A stretch of DNA of 49,819 bases from Bacteroidota bacterium (GCA_017860345.1 JAFNAV010000036.1:1-49819), one strand, 5' to 3'; counted from the stretch's first letter, positions 7,436 through 15,521 are shown. Translations and numbers: made by a program. Notes: a model not told the origin generated them from the letters alone.

Positions 7436-7655
7436 AAAATGCGGTGGCTATCCTTATAGTCGGGGAGTAGCCCGGCACGAAGCCTGATTTCACCCCTTGC
7501 TGTCCAGAGCTTCATTGGCTACTGACTGTGGGGGGCTACTGACTGTTTTCAGTTACAGGTTTGCACACAATACACAGCCAATGGTATACGCATAGCTCAA
7601 TCCTGATATTGACACATGCTCATCTTCTGTTGGCTGAATAACGTTGAACTGGCAC

Positions 7656-7722
7656 CTTAACAGGTACCTGTTAAGTCATTTAATAGGTACCTGTTTAATA
7701 CCTTAACAGGTACCTGTTAAGG
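7656..7722. repeat. three 20-bp palindromes at 23-bp spacing
   Basis: CTTAACAGGTACCTGTTAAG is a perfect palindrome at 7656-7675 and recurs at 7702-7721, where one more base pair on each side extends it. A partial copy, AATAGGTACCTGTT, lies between them. The three GGTACC centres fall at 7665/7666, 7688/7689 and 7711/7712, exactly 23 bp apart, about two helical turns. The arrangement suits cooperative binding of a dimeric protein along one face of the DNA. Confidence 0.8.
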
Positions 7723-7832
7723 TGAACAGACAGTTGGCTTGTGTGCTATAGCAGACGCACGCACTATTCACCCACATACGCCTTGTTTATATTCATGCTG
7801 CTGAGCGGTGCAGTTGATTTGGAATCAATATT

Positions 7833-7860
7833 CCGCGTTTCTATTCTTTTTTGTCATGTA
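7833..7860. repeat. solitary end of the MITE-like element
   Basis: These 28 bp are the reverse complement of 8030-8057 with a single mismatch. They match the GC-containing end of the MITE-like element (…GACAAAAAAGAATAGAAACGC read on the minus strand). The rest of that element is absent here, so this is a truncated third copy or a solo end left by a rearrangement. Confidence 0.7.
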
Positions 7861-8024
7861 CTTAGGTTTTTTTATTAAATTTGCGACCTGAAAAACGCGC
7901 ATACCGTTGTGTTTGATTGTTTGTATCGGAGAGGCATTATCCCATAGAATTGGGGGTTGTAAGCCGAATATTGATGCTAAAACATCAATAAATATGCGTC
8001 TTAATATATTCAATTGAAATAATG

Positions 8025-8320
8025 CTAAATATATGACAAAAAAGAATAGAAACGCGGATATGGCGGATTTAGCTGATATACACTGATTTATTGTAGTAAT
8101 AAAAACGGATTTTAAGTCTGATTTATTTACTACGCAAATGACGGATTAGTGTTTGCGGCTGAAAATCAGCCGACTTCACTTGTGAAGTCCAAATCTGTCA
8201 TGTAATCCGTATCAGGAAAACTTTTGAGTTTACAGCGAAAATATGTTTTATCCGATATATCCGCGTTTCTATTCACATGAATCAATTATAGGTGAAATAG
8301 AATTTTTGTCGTGTACTAAA
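8025..8320. mobile_element. MITE-like non-autonomous element, copy 1
   Basis: This 296-bp non-coding element is flanked by perfect 9-bp direct repeats GAAATAATG (8016-8024 and 8321-8329), as left by transposition. Its ends are imperfect inverted repeats: CTAAATATATGACAAAAA on the left against TTTAGTACACGACAAAAA from the right. The centre holds two adjoining hairpins: GGCTGAAAATCAGCC (8157-8171) and GACTTCACTTGTGAAGTC (8172-8189). A second, inverted copy lies at 33442-33960. No transposase is encoded, so it would need one in trans. Confidence 0.75.
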
Positions 8321-8435
8321 GAAATAATGTCTAATTTGTTAACCCCGTTTTATTGCTTCCATTTTTAGTATTGCAGAGATTTTTTTAATCGAATAGTTTT
8401 AAGTTTTTACCCTCAATTTAAAAGTTTAATAATAT

Positions 8436-9392
8436 ATGAGCTTAGGTATCCCTAAACCGCTTGCAAAAGAAAAGACCTTGAAATGGAAAGCAATAGCTCC
8501 GCGACTAAACAAGCTATTGGCCGAAATTATTGCAGGGCCTATCCCCGATAAAATGGTGCGGAACAGGTGGCGTGGAATACTGCGCTACGGACTACTTAAA
8601 GCATTAAAACTTGTGGTACGGATGAGAAACAACAAATCGGTACCCGGGTATTACCTGACTGTATGTGCGATAGCCAAAAACGAAGGGCCTTACTTCAAAG
8701 AATGGATTGAGTGGCATCATAATTTAGGAGTAGAAAAATTCTATATCTACGACAATGAAAGCACGGATAATACAAAAGAAATTCTCGACCCGTACATCAA
8801 ATCGGGACTTGTAGAGTATATTTTTTTTCCGGGGCTGCGTCAACAACTGTTGGCCTACGACGATTGCCTGGAGAAACACCGTTTGGATGCACGCTGGATA
8901 GCGGTTATTGATCTGGACGAATTTATTGTGCCTTTAGCCGATTCAACTATTCCGGCATTTTTGAGCAAGTTTGAATCCTGTGCGGCGGTTGAAATCAACT
9001 GGTTGGTATATGGCAGTGGGGGAGCTAAAGAACAAACGGAAGGCAATGTGATGGAGCGTTTTAAAAGACATTCACTCCCCACTCATATTCTAAACCGCCA
9101 CGTGAAAAGCATCGTCAATCCCCGGCGCGTTTTTAGCTTTATCGGTTGCCACGAGGTGGCGCGTATATCGGGGCATACGGTAGATTCACATGGTGAGGTT
9201 GTCAGGAAGCATTTTCGCGATCGCGAACCCCAACAGGATGTCATTCGCATCAACCATTACGCAGTAAAATCGTACGATGAATTTTTAAGAAAAAGAGCCA
9301 GAGGCAGAGCACGAACTGATAAGCAGCGCAACCTTACCTACTTTAATCAATACGACCTCAATGACATGGAAGATGCCGCCTGCGATTGCTGA
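8436..9392 (+). CDS. glycosyltransferase, GT92/DUF23-like
   Basis: This 318-residue protein is probably a cytoplasmic glycosyltransferase. After a ~70-residue basic N-terminal region without a signal peptide, it has the GT-A start YYLTVCAIAKNEGPYFKEWIEWHHNLGVEKFYIYDNESTDNT, with the invariant KNE and the strand before a DNESTD loop. The metal-binding DxD motif is WIAVIDLDEFIVP (Asp159, Asp161). This order, including EWHHxxGVxxFYIYDN, is typical of glyco_transf_92 proteins in bacterial surface-glycan clusters. The C-terminal part (HFRDREPQQDVIRINHYAVKSYDEF) matches the NHY region that closes the domain in the family. It is convergent with the next glycosyltransferase, 48 bp away. The acceptor is unknown. 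Confidence 0.8.
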   Translation: MSLGIPKPLAKEKTLKWKAIAPRLNKLLAEIIAGPIPDKMVRNRWRGILRYGLLKALKLVVRMRNNKSVPGYYLTVCAIAKNEGPYFKEWIEWHHNLGVEKFYIYDNESTDNTKEILDPYIKSGLVEYIFFPGLRQQLLAYDDCLEKHRLDARWIAVIDLDEFIVPLADSTIPAFLSKFESCAAVEINWLVYGSGGAKEQTEGNVMERFKRHSLPTHILNRHVKSIVNPRRVFSFIGCHEVARISGHTVDSHGEVVRKHFRDREPQQDVIRINHYAVKSYDEFLRKRARGRARTDKQRNLTYFNQYDLNDMEDAACDC

Positions 9393-9440
9393 TGGTGATA
9401 GTATTCGGGTTAAACCGGCGCTTTATCCGTAAGCAAGGAT

Positions 9441-10247
9441 TTAATCTTTTACCCGGTTTATATCACCAATAAGTTTGTTGTTTATTTCAGGATATTTTTC
9501 AAGAATCTTTTCAAGAACAATTCTGTTTACGTCTTTAGCCACGTTTCCATTCACATTAAACAGGCTTATTTCTTTGGGTTTTCTCAGGTCGTTCAGTTTA
9601 TAATCGCCGAAAGGTACGGGAGCTATTTTGGTTCCCTTAGCTACCGCCGCTGCCCAAAACCAGATATCGTCTACCGTAGGTGCCATTTCCATAAATATAT
9701 GTGAGTCAAGCATGTTTTGGTCTAACGAATCAGGCGGGTACAACACTCCTCCAACTCCGGTTTGAATGTTTGAGAACCGTGGTCGCAAACTTTTCAGCAA
9801 ATACCTGTGTTCCTTGTATCGTTTCCACGAACGATAAGGCGCATTCGGTTTATAGTGCCTCACGCGATGCCCTAAAATGGCTTCCGGGTATTTTTTATGC
9901 AGGCGAAGTAGTCCCCGTAGCATATTTTTATTGTACAAAATATCGTCGTCGATGGTAACAATTATGTGGTCGGGGAAATCTTTTAGCGCCGGAATCAGCT
10001 TGGTGTACGAACGGATATTCTCGGCATAAAATCTCACTTCAAACAGGTTGTTCTGCGTAAGTTCTGTTAGTGCCGAAGGTAGTTTGCCCTCCGGAAACTG
10101 CGAAGCAGTCAGGTAAAGTACAACCTTATCAGGCAATACCGAACCATTTAAAACAGACTTAATGGCTTGTACGGCAAATGGAATGGCTTCAGGAAATGAT
10201 GTCAGCGATATTATAACCTGCTCTTGTATTGATTTTCCGGTGTTCAC
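9441..10247 (-). CDS. GT-A-fold glycosyltransferase-like protein
   Basis: This 268-residue protein begins with a typical GT-A strand (VIISLTSFPEAIPFAVQAIKSVLNGSVLPDKVVLYLT). It carries an acidic triplet HIIVTIDDDILYNKNML (Asp100-102) that should bind the metal-nucleotide sugar, and a later GVGGVLYPPDSL / PTVDDIWFWAAAVAKG segment, the region that holds the acceptor-side acidic pair in related enzymes. The type is frequent in Bacteroidota glycan clusters. It has its own -7 box (10326-10333) and converges on the GT92-like gene, so the two are not one operon although they may serve the same glycan. Confidence 0.8.
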   Translation of the reverse strand: MNTGKSIQEQVIISLTSFPEAIPFAVQAIKSVLNGSVLPDKVVLYLTASQFPEGKLPSALTELTQNNLFEVRFYAENIRSYTKLIPALKDFPDHIIVTIDDDILYNKNMLRGLLRLHKKYPEAILGHRVRHYKPNAPYRSWKRYKEHRYLLKSLRPRFSNIQTGVGGVLYPPDSLDQNMLDSHIFMEMAPTVDDIWFWAAAVAKGTKIAPVPFGDYKLNDLRKPKEISLFNVNGNVAKDVNRIVLEKILEKYPEINNKLIGDINRVKD

Positions 10248-10325
10248 AGTTGTTGCAAGGGATGTGTTGTTGTATTGTTTTCCTTGTTAAAACAGAAAAA
10301 TGCTTACTGTTTTTTGTTGATGCTA

Positions 10326-10333
10326 CAAAGATA
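10326..10333 (-). promoter_or_regulatory. -7 box for the minus-strand glycosyltransferase
   Basis: CAAAGATA on the plus strand reads TATCTTTG on the minus strand, a perfect Bacteroidota TAnnTTTG box, 79 bp before the start at 10247. No clear TTG lies at the expected distance. Confidence 0.5.
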
Positions 10334-10441
10334 TAACAGATTTTTTAAACTGGCTGTTATGAACCTGTTATTTTCTTAAATCTGTCATATCTCTGTTAGC
10401 GTCAGGAATTCAGGTACTGACCGGATGGTGCCTGCATCTGT

Positions 10442-11464
10442 TTATTCGGCAAACCGGATAAAGATGCGGAATACCTTGCCAGGATCGGCAGCCCATATTT
10501 CCAGGGCTTTTTGCGCCTCGTCGGGCGTATAAATACCGCTTATGAGCTCTTCTACCGGACAAGTTCCACGTTTCATATACTCCATCACAGCGCGGAAATC
10601 TTCGGGCATGGCATTGCGCGAGCCGCGGATATCTAACTCTTTCTGAACAAAGTATTTGGTTTCAAAAGCAATTTCGGTTTTAGCATAGCCAATACATACC
10701 ACCCTGCCGGTGAATGCCACTTCATTCACTGCCATTACATAGGTTTGCGGTGCGCCTACTGCCTCAATCACCACATCAGGGCCATAGCCGCCGGTTAGTT
10801 CTTTCAGCTTTTCGCTCAGGTTTTCTGTTTTGGAGTTGATGCTGTAGTGCGCACCCAGTTTTTTGGCTAATGCCAGTTTGGTATCGTCCACATCCACGGC
10901 TATTACCCGCGCACCACGCAGTGCAGCACGTACAATAGCGCCTACGCCTATCATACCACATCCTATCACCATCACAATGTCGAGGTCGGTTACCTGTGCC
11001 CGCGATACGGCATGGAAGCCCACGCTCATAGGCTCTACCAGCGCAAAGTCGCGCGGACTGATGGCTTCATCGGCCAGAACTTTTGTCCAGGGTACATGGA
11101 TGTACTCAGACATGGCACCGTGGCGCTGCACTCCAAATGTTTGGTTGTACTGGCAGGCATTGGGGCGGCCGTTACGGCACGAGGGGCATTTGCCGCAGGC
11201 TGTATATGGATTTACCGTACAGGGCATTCCGGGTTTCAGATGTTCCGGTACATTTTCGCCCACAGCTTCGATAGAAGCACCTATTTCATGGCCGGGAATC
11301 ACCGGTAGTTTTACCATCGGGTTTTTACCCAGAAATGTATTCAGGTCGGAGCCGCAGTAGCCCACATAATGAATTTTTACCAAAACCTCATCGGCACTAA
11401 TGCCCGGTTTTTCTATTTGAACCAGCGATACTTTACCCGGTTCGGTTATTTGAACAGCTTTCAT
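10442..11464 (-). CDS. zinc-dependent alcohol/polyol dehydrogenase (MDR family)
   Basis: This 340-residue NAD(P)-dependent medium-chain dehydrogenase has Cys37 (YCGSD), His59 and Glu60 (GHEIG) around the catalytic zinc. Cys90, Cys93, Cys96 and Cys104 (CGKCPSCRNGRPNAC) hold the structural zinc. The Rossmann motif is VIGCGMIGVGAI, near residues 165-176. It closely resembles sorbitol/threonine/galactonate-type dehydrogenases acting on secondary alcohols of sugars and sugar acids. It is the last gene of a minus-strand operon, 14 bp after the lactonase gene and downstream of an aldo/keto reductase. In that context it could oxidise 2-keto-3-deoxy-L-fuconate or another intermediate. The cofactor family is sure; the substrate is inferred. 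Confidence 0.85.
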   Translation of the reverse strand: MKAVQITEPGKVSLVQIEKPGISADEVLVKIHYVGYCGSDLNTFLGKNPMVKLPVIPGHEIGASIEAVGENVPEHLKPGMPCTVNPYTACGKCPSCRNGRPNACQYNQTFGVQRHGAMSEYIHVPWTKVLADEAISPRDFALVEPMSVGFHAVSRAQVTDLDIVMVIGCGMIGVGAIVRAALRGARVIAVDVDDTKLALAKKLGAHYSINSKTENLSEKLKELTGGYGPDVVIEAVGAPQTYVMAVNEVAFTGRVVCIGYAKTEIAFETKYFVQKELDIRGSRNAMPEDFRAVMEYMKRGTCPVEELISGIYTPDEAQKALEIWAADPGKVFRIFIRFAE

Positions 11465-11478
11465 TGTATTTTTAGTTA

Positions 11479-12318
11479 TTATATTTTAATCTTATAAGCA
11501 CTCAGGGCATTGCCACCCAGTACTTTTGCTTTTTCACTTTCGCTCAGTCGGGCTATATAGTCGGTCACCACACCCATAACTTTGGCGTATTTTCCGGCAA
11601 CAAGGCATACAGGCCAGTCTGACCCGATCATAATTCTGTTGGGTCCAAATGCTTCAAAAACAACGTCTAAATAAGGCTTTATGTTCTCGGGCGACCAGTT
11701 ATTCCAGTCGGCTTCAGTTACCATACCCGATACTTTGCAATACAGGTTCGGGTGCTTGCCCAGTTCGGTAATCTGTTCTTTCCAGGGCGAAATGATACCG
11801 TCTTTAATAAGCGGTTTAGCGATGTGATCTACCACAAAAATTTGTTTTTCGGAGTATTGCTTTACAAACTCCAGCGTATTGGGTAAATGCTTCGGGAAAA
11901 TGAGGATGTCATAAGCCAGTTCGTATTTTTCAAGCTGTTTCACTCCACGCATAAAGTCGGGGCGTAGAATAAAATTTACGTCTTCCTCATCGTGAATAAC
12001 GTGACGCACACCCACTGCTTTTGGGTGTTGCGCAAAAGCTCTGAGTTGCTCATCAACGTCGGGCGAACAAAGGTCAACCCATCCCACAACACCTTTAATG
12101 TGCGGATTTTCGTCGGCTAATTTGAGAAGCCAGTTTGTTTCTTGCAGATTTTGCCGCGCCTGTACTGCCACCGAGCCATCAAAACCTATGCTTCTGAGTT
12201 CCGGAATCAGGTCGGCAGGGAAAAAATCGTGCCTGATGGCCGACATGTTTTCGCCCATCCAGCCGTAGTCCTGCTCGTTGAACTGCCAGTAGTGCTGGTG
12301 GCTATCTATTTTTATCAT
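11479..12318 (-). CDS. amidohydrolase-family sugar lactonase (L-fuconolactonase-like)
   Basis: This 279-residue TIM-barrel amidohydrolase (amidohydro_2 type) has DSHQHYW at the N-terminus (His7, His9), VVDHIAKP in the middle (His165) and GSDWPV near the end (Asp234), the metal and catalytic positions of the family. The start KIDSHQHYWQF and the SDWPVC motif are those of L-fucono-1,5-lactonase and related 4-sulfomuconolactone or rhamnonolactone hydrolases. It should open the sugar lactone made by the aldo/keto reductase encoded 50 bp upstream. Length is normal for the family. The substrate (fuco-, galactono- or rhamnono-lactone) is not certain. Confidence 0.8.
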   Translation of the reverse strand: MIKIDSHQHYWQFNEQDYGWMGENMSAIRHDFFPADLIPELRSIGFDGSVAVQARQNLQETNWLLKLADENPHIKGVVGWVDLCSPDVDEQLRAFAQHPKAVGVRHVIHDEEDVNFILRPDFMRGVKQLEKYELAYDILIFPKHLPNTLEFVKQYSEKQIFVVDHIAKPLIKDGIISPWKEQITELGKHPNLYCKVSGMVTEADWNNWSPENIKPYLDVVFEAFGPNRIMIGSDWPVCLVAGKYAKVMGVVTDYIARLSESEKAKVLGGNALSAYKIKI

Positions 12319-12368
12319 TGAGTATTATAATTTTTTTTGGCTGATGATTAGTTAACTCTCAAAATGTA

Positions 12369-13409
12369 TTAAAGGTACGGATAAGCCTGGCTTATCAGGC
12401 CTTTTTCTTTCATTTCGTGCCAAAACTGCGGTGGTACAACGGTAGTTACCGAGTCTACATTGGCTTTTACATTCGATGGTTTTGAGGTGTTGAGCGCAAT
12501 GCTTACAACGCCCGGAGCTGTAGTAGCAAAGCTTACACAGGCCACAGCAGGAGAAATGTTGTGCCGTTTGCAAAGTTCAAAAAAATCTTCGCGCCATTTG
12601 AAAATAGCTTTATTTTCTTCAGTATCCGGTTCAATGAGCCGATAGTCAAAAAACTTACCGCCAATCAGGAATCCGGCGTGAAATACAGCTGAGTTGACTA
12701 TGCTAATATTCTTGTTGTGAAGCGACTGCATAAACGCAAGCAAGTCGGCCGGGTGATTCAGTATGGTCATGCTGTTGGCAAACATTACCCAATCCAGCTC
12801 TACCGATTTTGATACTTCTTCTATCACTTTCCAGTTTTTGGCTCCTACGCCTATGGCTTTTACCTTTCCTTCTTTTTTCAACTGAGTCAGTGCCTTGTAA
12901 GCATCTACAATTTGTGCAAAACGGCTGTCTCTGTCTTTGGCCGATGTGGCAGCAGCCAGATATTCGTCCGGGTCGTGAACCGAAGCCAGTTGCGGCGCAT
13001 ACTTTCCGCCCAGCAACTGATTGCCCTGTTCGTAGCAGTTCAGGATGCCATCGTAGCTTATGTCCTGAGCAGCATCGTTTTTTAAGTCCATCCATACGCC
13101 CTGTTCAAAAGTAGGTTCGGGAGTAAGTAGCGGGGTGCGTTTCCAGCCCAGTTTATTACTTATGATTACATTTTCGGGGGCTACATTCAGTTTTTCTAAG
13201 CATTCGCCTAATTTTTCGAGAGCCAGCCCTGCGCCATATTTTCCGGCACTGTCAAACACCACGGGCGCCGGCACATGTTCAATAGCCTGCTGTACAATTT
13301 CAAGTTTCACATCGTCGGACAAAGCTGTGTACAGATTGCCTAAAGCACTGGTTCCAAAGATAACAGGAGGGACTTTTACGCCGGTATGGCCTATTTCGTT
13401 GAGTGTCAT
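12369..13409 (-). CDS. aldo/keto reductase, L-fucose/aldose 1-dehydrogenase-like
   Basis: This 346-residue enzyme is the first gene of the operon. It has the aldo/keto reductase tetrad: Asp53 and Tyr58 (FDSAGKYGAG), Lys86 (IISNKLGW) and His145 (LASVHDP). The D-threo-aldose 1-dehydrogenase/L-fucose dehydrogenase subgroup has just this start (LGxTGVKVPPVxFGTSALGNLY) and the DSAxxYG variant of the active-site strand. It would oxidise L-fucose (or L-galactose, D-arabinose) with NAD(P)+ to the 1,5-lactone, which the next gene opens. A clear Bacteroidota promoter lies upstream (13442-13471). No dehydratase or aldolase is in the cluster, so the rest of the pathway must be elsewhere. Confidence 0.85.
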   Translation of the reverse strand: MTLNEIGHTGVKVPPVIFGTSALGNLYTALSDDVKLEIVQQAIEHVPAPVVFDSAGKYGAGLALEKLGECLEKLNVAPENVIISNKLGWKRTPLLTPEPTFEQGVWMDLKNDAAQDISYDGILNCYEQGNQLLGGKYAPQLASVHDPDEYLAAATSAKDRDSRFAQIVDAYKALTQLKKEGKVKAIGVGAKNWKVIEEVSKSVELDWVMFANSMTILNHPADLLAFMQSLHNKNISIVNSAVFHAGFLIGGKFFDYRLIEPDTEENKAIFKWREDFFELCKRHNISPAVACVSFATTAPGVVSIALNTSKPSNVKANVDSVTTVVPPQFWHEMKEKGLISQAYPYL

Positions 13410-13441
13410 AAACTCAGAATTTAAGATTTTTATATTTAATG

Positions 13442-13471
13442 CAAATATAAATCTTAAATTATAAATCGCAA
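13442..13471 (-). promoter_or_regulatory. promoter of the fucose-type operon
   Basis: On the minus strand, TTG (plus-strand CAA at 13469-13471) is followed after 19 bp by TATATTTG (plus-strand CAAATATA at 13442-13449). This is a perfect Bacteroidota -33/-7 pair 33 bp before the aldo/keto reductase start. Confidence 0.7.
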
Positions 13472-13545
13472 TGATAATAATTGATACTATTCATGTGATT
13501 TTGGGTATTTTTTAGGGGAGGAGTTGCAATTTGGCTTATTAAACA

Positions 13546-13580
13546 AATTAAGGGTTTTGCCCGAAGCAAAACCCTTAATT
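13546..13580 (-). terminator. hairpin after prfB
   Basis: A 15-bp perfect stem (AATTAAGGGTTTTGC pairing with GCAAAACCCTTAATT) with a 5-base loop lies 36 bp after the prfB stop codon. It can end transcription of prfB before the fucose operon promoter. The U-tract on the minus strand is short. Confidence 0.6.
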
Positions 13581-13615
13581 CCTGATATAAGAGAGAGTTT
13601 GTTCGTTTCTGAAAA

Positions 13616-14723
13616 TTATTCGGCAAACTCCATGAGGTAAGCTTTAATGAAAGCGTCGATATCGCCATCCATCACAGCGTTTACGTTGGATGTTTGATAA
13701 TTGGTACGGTGGTCTTTCACGCGGCGGTCGTCAAACACATAGCTGCGGATTTGCGATCCCCATTCAATTTTCTTTTTACCGGCTTCTACCGCGGCCGATG
13801 CTGCCCGGCGTTTTTCCAGTTCCAGTTCGTAAAGTTGCGATTTAAGCAGCCGAATGGCGTTGTCCTTGTTGCCAAACTGCGAACGGCTTTCGGTATTTTC
13901 AATCACTATTTCATCGGGCTGATTGGTAACCGGATTCACAAATTTATAATGTAAGCGTACTCCGGTTTCTACCTTATTTACGTTTTGCCCACCAGCTCCC
14001 GACGAGCGGAAAGTATCCCAGGATAACATTCCGGGGTTAATTTCAATTTCAATGGTATCGTCGACCAATGGAACCACGTATACCGATGTAAACGAAGTCA
14101 TTCGTTTTCCCTGAGCGTTGAAAGGCGATACGCGTACTAAGCGATGAACACCGTTTTCGCTTTTGAGGTAGCCATAAGCCATTTCGCCGTCGAACTGCAT
14201 GGTAACGGTTTTGATACCAGCCTCGTCGCCATCCTGTATGTTGGTAATTTCCACCTTATAGCCCTGTCGTTCGGCCCAGCGCTGATACATCCGGAAAAGC
14301 ATATCGGCCCAGTCCTGCGCTTCGGTACCACCGGCACCCGCCACAATCTTAATCACAGCACCGAGTTTATCCTCTTCTTTGGAGAGCATGTTTTTCATCT
14401 CCAGGGTCTCAATCAGTTCCAGAGCGTGGTTGTATGTCTGGTCTACTTCTTCTTCAGTTACCACTTCGTCGCGGTAAAAGTCGTAAGCCAACTGTAGTTC
14501 CTCCACGGCAGTTTTTATGCTGCTGTAGCCTTCTACCCAGTTTTTCAATTCTTTAATTTTGCGCATCTGCACTTCGGCAGCTTTCGCATCGTCCCAAAAT
14601 CCGGGAGCGTGAGTTCTTAGTTCTTCTTCTTCTATTTGTATTGTCTTGGAGTCGATGTCAAAGGTACCTCCTCAACGCGATCTCGCGCTCCAACAAATCT
14701 TTAAGTTGGTCTGTAGTAATCAT
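13616..14723 (-). CDS. prfB: peptide chain release factor 2, with programmed +1 frameshift
   Basis: RF2 recognises UGA and UAA stop codons and triggers peptide release at the ribosome. The frame starts at ATG 14723 (MITTDQLKDLLEREIALRRYL), meets an in-frame UGA at codon 22 (14660-14658), and continues in the +1 frame from GAC to the stop at 13616, giving about 368 residues, the usual RF2 length. In full-length numbering the codon-recognition motif SPF is at about 199-201 (RVSPFNAQG). The peptidyl-transferase motif GGQ is at about 244-246 (SSGAGGQNVNK). SPF rather than PxT identifies RF2 rather than RF1. A hairpin terminator follows. Reading the long frame alone from its internal ATG (14572) would lose the first 50 residues. 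Confidence 0.95.
14658..14672 (-). promoter_or_regulatory. prfB frameshift signal
   Basis: Read on the minus strand, the site is AGGAGG-TAC-CTT-TGA-C: an internal Shine-Dalgarno-like AGGAGG placed just before CUU-UGA-C. This is the classical autoregulatory +1 slip site of RF2, where low RF2 lets the ribosome slip from CUU to UUU past UGA. It is striking here because the organism's ordinary genes show no Shine-Dalgarno sequences. Confidence 0.95.
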
Positions 14724-14806
14724 GATTTATATTTAAAATTATGTTTGTATTTTTTATGTTCGTGATAGGGGCAAAAGCATTCACCCGACGGATTTTTTAT
14801 TTGTAG

Positions 14807-15412
14807 CTATAAAAAGAAACAGGGCAAAAACACCGAGATAAATCCCAGTGAGAATCCGGCCAGCGTTTGTCCGGGAGTATGGGCTTTGAGCGCTATGCGC
14901 GAAATAGCTACCAGGGCTGATATGAACAGTATAAGTACAAAAAGCCAAATGGGGTTGTAGGCCATGCGGTAGCAGATACCAAAAATGCCACCTACCAAGC
15001 CGCCTATACCAGAGAGGTGAGCCGATATTTTCCATTTCAGATTGATAAACGTAATAAGCAGAATGGATATGGCAGTACCAATACCGGCTGCTACCATAAA
15101 TACTGGAAAATTGAGTACCCGCCACATAAACAGGGTCCAGAATATATAGGCCAGAAAAGTGAACAGATAGGGCATGGTTCTTTCTTCGCGTTTGGAAATA
15201 AACAAATCGTTTACTTCGCCGCGTCTCAGCATCATTAGTATAGGTACCGCAGGTAAAATGCCGGTAAACAGGAGCGTTCCGATAATGGCAATCATCCGCC
15301 ATATAAACGGAAGTACATCAAACACATCCAGATTTATAAGCATGGCTATACCATAGGTGGGCATCAGCAAGGGCTGGAATACAAAAGAAATGATGTTATA
15401 AAATTTTTTCAT
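14807..15412 (-). CDS. PAP2-like integral membrane protein, degenerate active site
   Basis: This 201-residue protein has about six hydrophobic helices. The motif order resembles PAP2 phosphatases: KREERTMPY (about residues 74-82, for KxxxxxxRP), KISAHLSGIGG (for PSGH) and SRIALKAHTPGQTLAG near the C-terminus (for SRxxxxxHxxxD). The SR...H part is kept, but the last Asp is replaced and the middle motif has SAHLSG. Members of this family act on lipid phosphates in the inner membrane. The changes leave enzymatic activity uncertain. It sits between prfB and rpoN on the same strand without tight spacing. Such small PAP2-like proteins are common in Bacteroidota and usually left as hypothetical. Confidence 0.65.
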   Translation of the reverse strand: MKKFYNIISFVFQPLLMPTYGIAMLINLDVFDVLPFIWRMIAIIGTLLFTGILPAVPILMMLRRGEVNDLFISKREERTMPYLFTFLAYIFWTLFMWRVLNFPVFMVAAGIGTAISILLITFINLKWKISAHLSGIGGLVGGIFGICYRMAYNPIWLFVLILFISALVAISRIALKAHTPGQTLAGFSLGFISVFLPCFFL

Positions 15413-15521
15413 AAATATTTAATCTTTAGCCCCTGATTTTTGCCGAAGTAAGAGACTTTATAAATGCAGATATAATTATTTTTTAATTGATCAATAGTTT
15501 TAAAAATATGTGTTTACAGTA

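Larger units (their letters stand above)
7436..8435. other. 1-kb non-coding stretch with repeats
   Basis: No gene is supported here. Positions 7436-7655 hold a duplicated word, GGCTACTGACTGT (about 7527 and 7543), and otherwise nothing clear. Three phased palindromes follow at 7656-7722, then a solitary element end at 7833-7860, then a MITE-like element at 8025-8320. The last 100 bp before the glycosyltransferase are AT-rich and should hold its promoter, but no clean TAnnTTTG box stands out. A minus-strand frame at 7825-8013 overlaps the repeats and is not credible. Confidence 0.7.

Noticed and set aside
7825..8013. 62-residue minus-strand frame
   Set aside because: It overlaps the solo element end and begins and ends in repeat sequence; no start signal and no recognisable domain.
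12703..13114. Overlapping frames of 130 and 101 residues in the aldo/keto reductase region
   Set aside because: Both are out-of-frame shadows of a gene with a complete catalytic tetrad.
14572..14723. Possible frameshift error at the start of prfB
   Set aside because: The in-frame UGA is preceded by AGGAGG-N3-CUU, exactly the known RF2 programmed frameshift signal, so it is regulation and not a mutation or sequencing error.
14781..15302. 173-residue minus-strand frame overlapping the PAP2-like gene
   Set aside because: It is the same DNA in another frame. The 14807-15412 frame has regular membrane helices and PAP2-like motifs, while this one is rich in Tyr, His and Cys without pattern.
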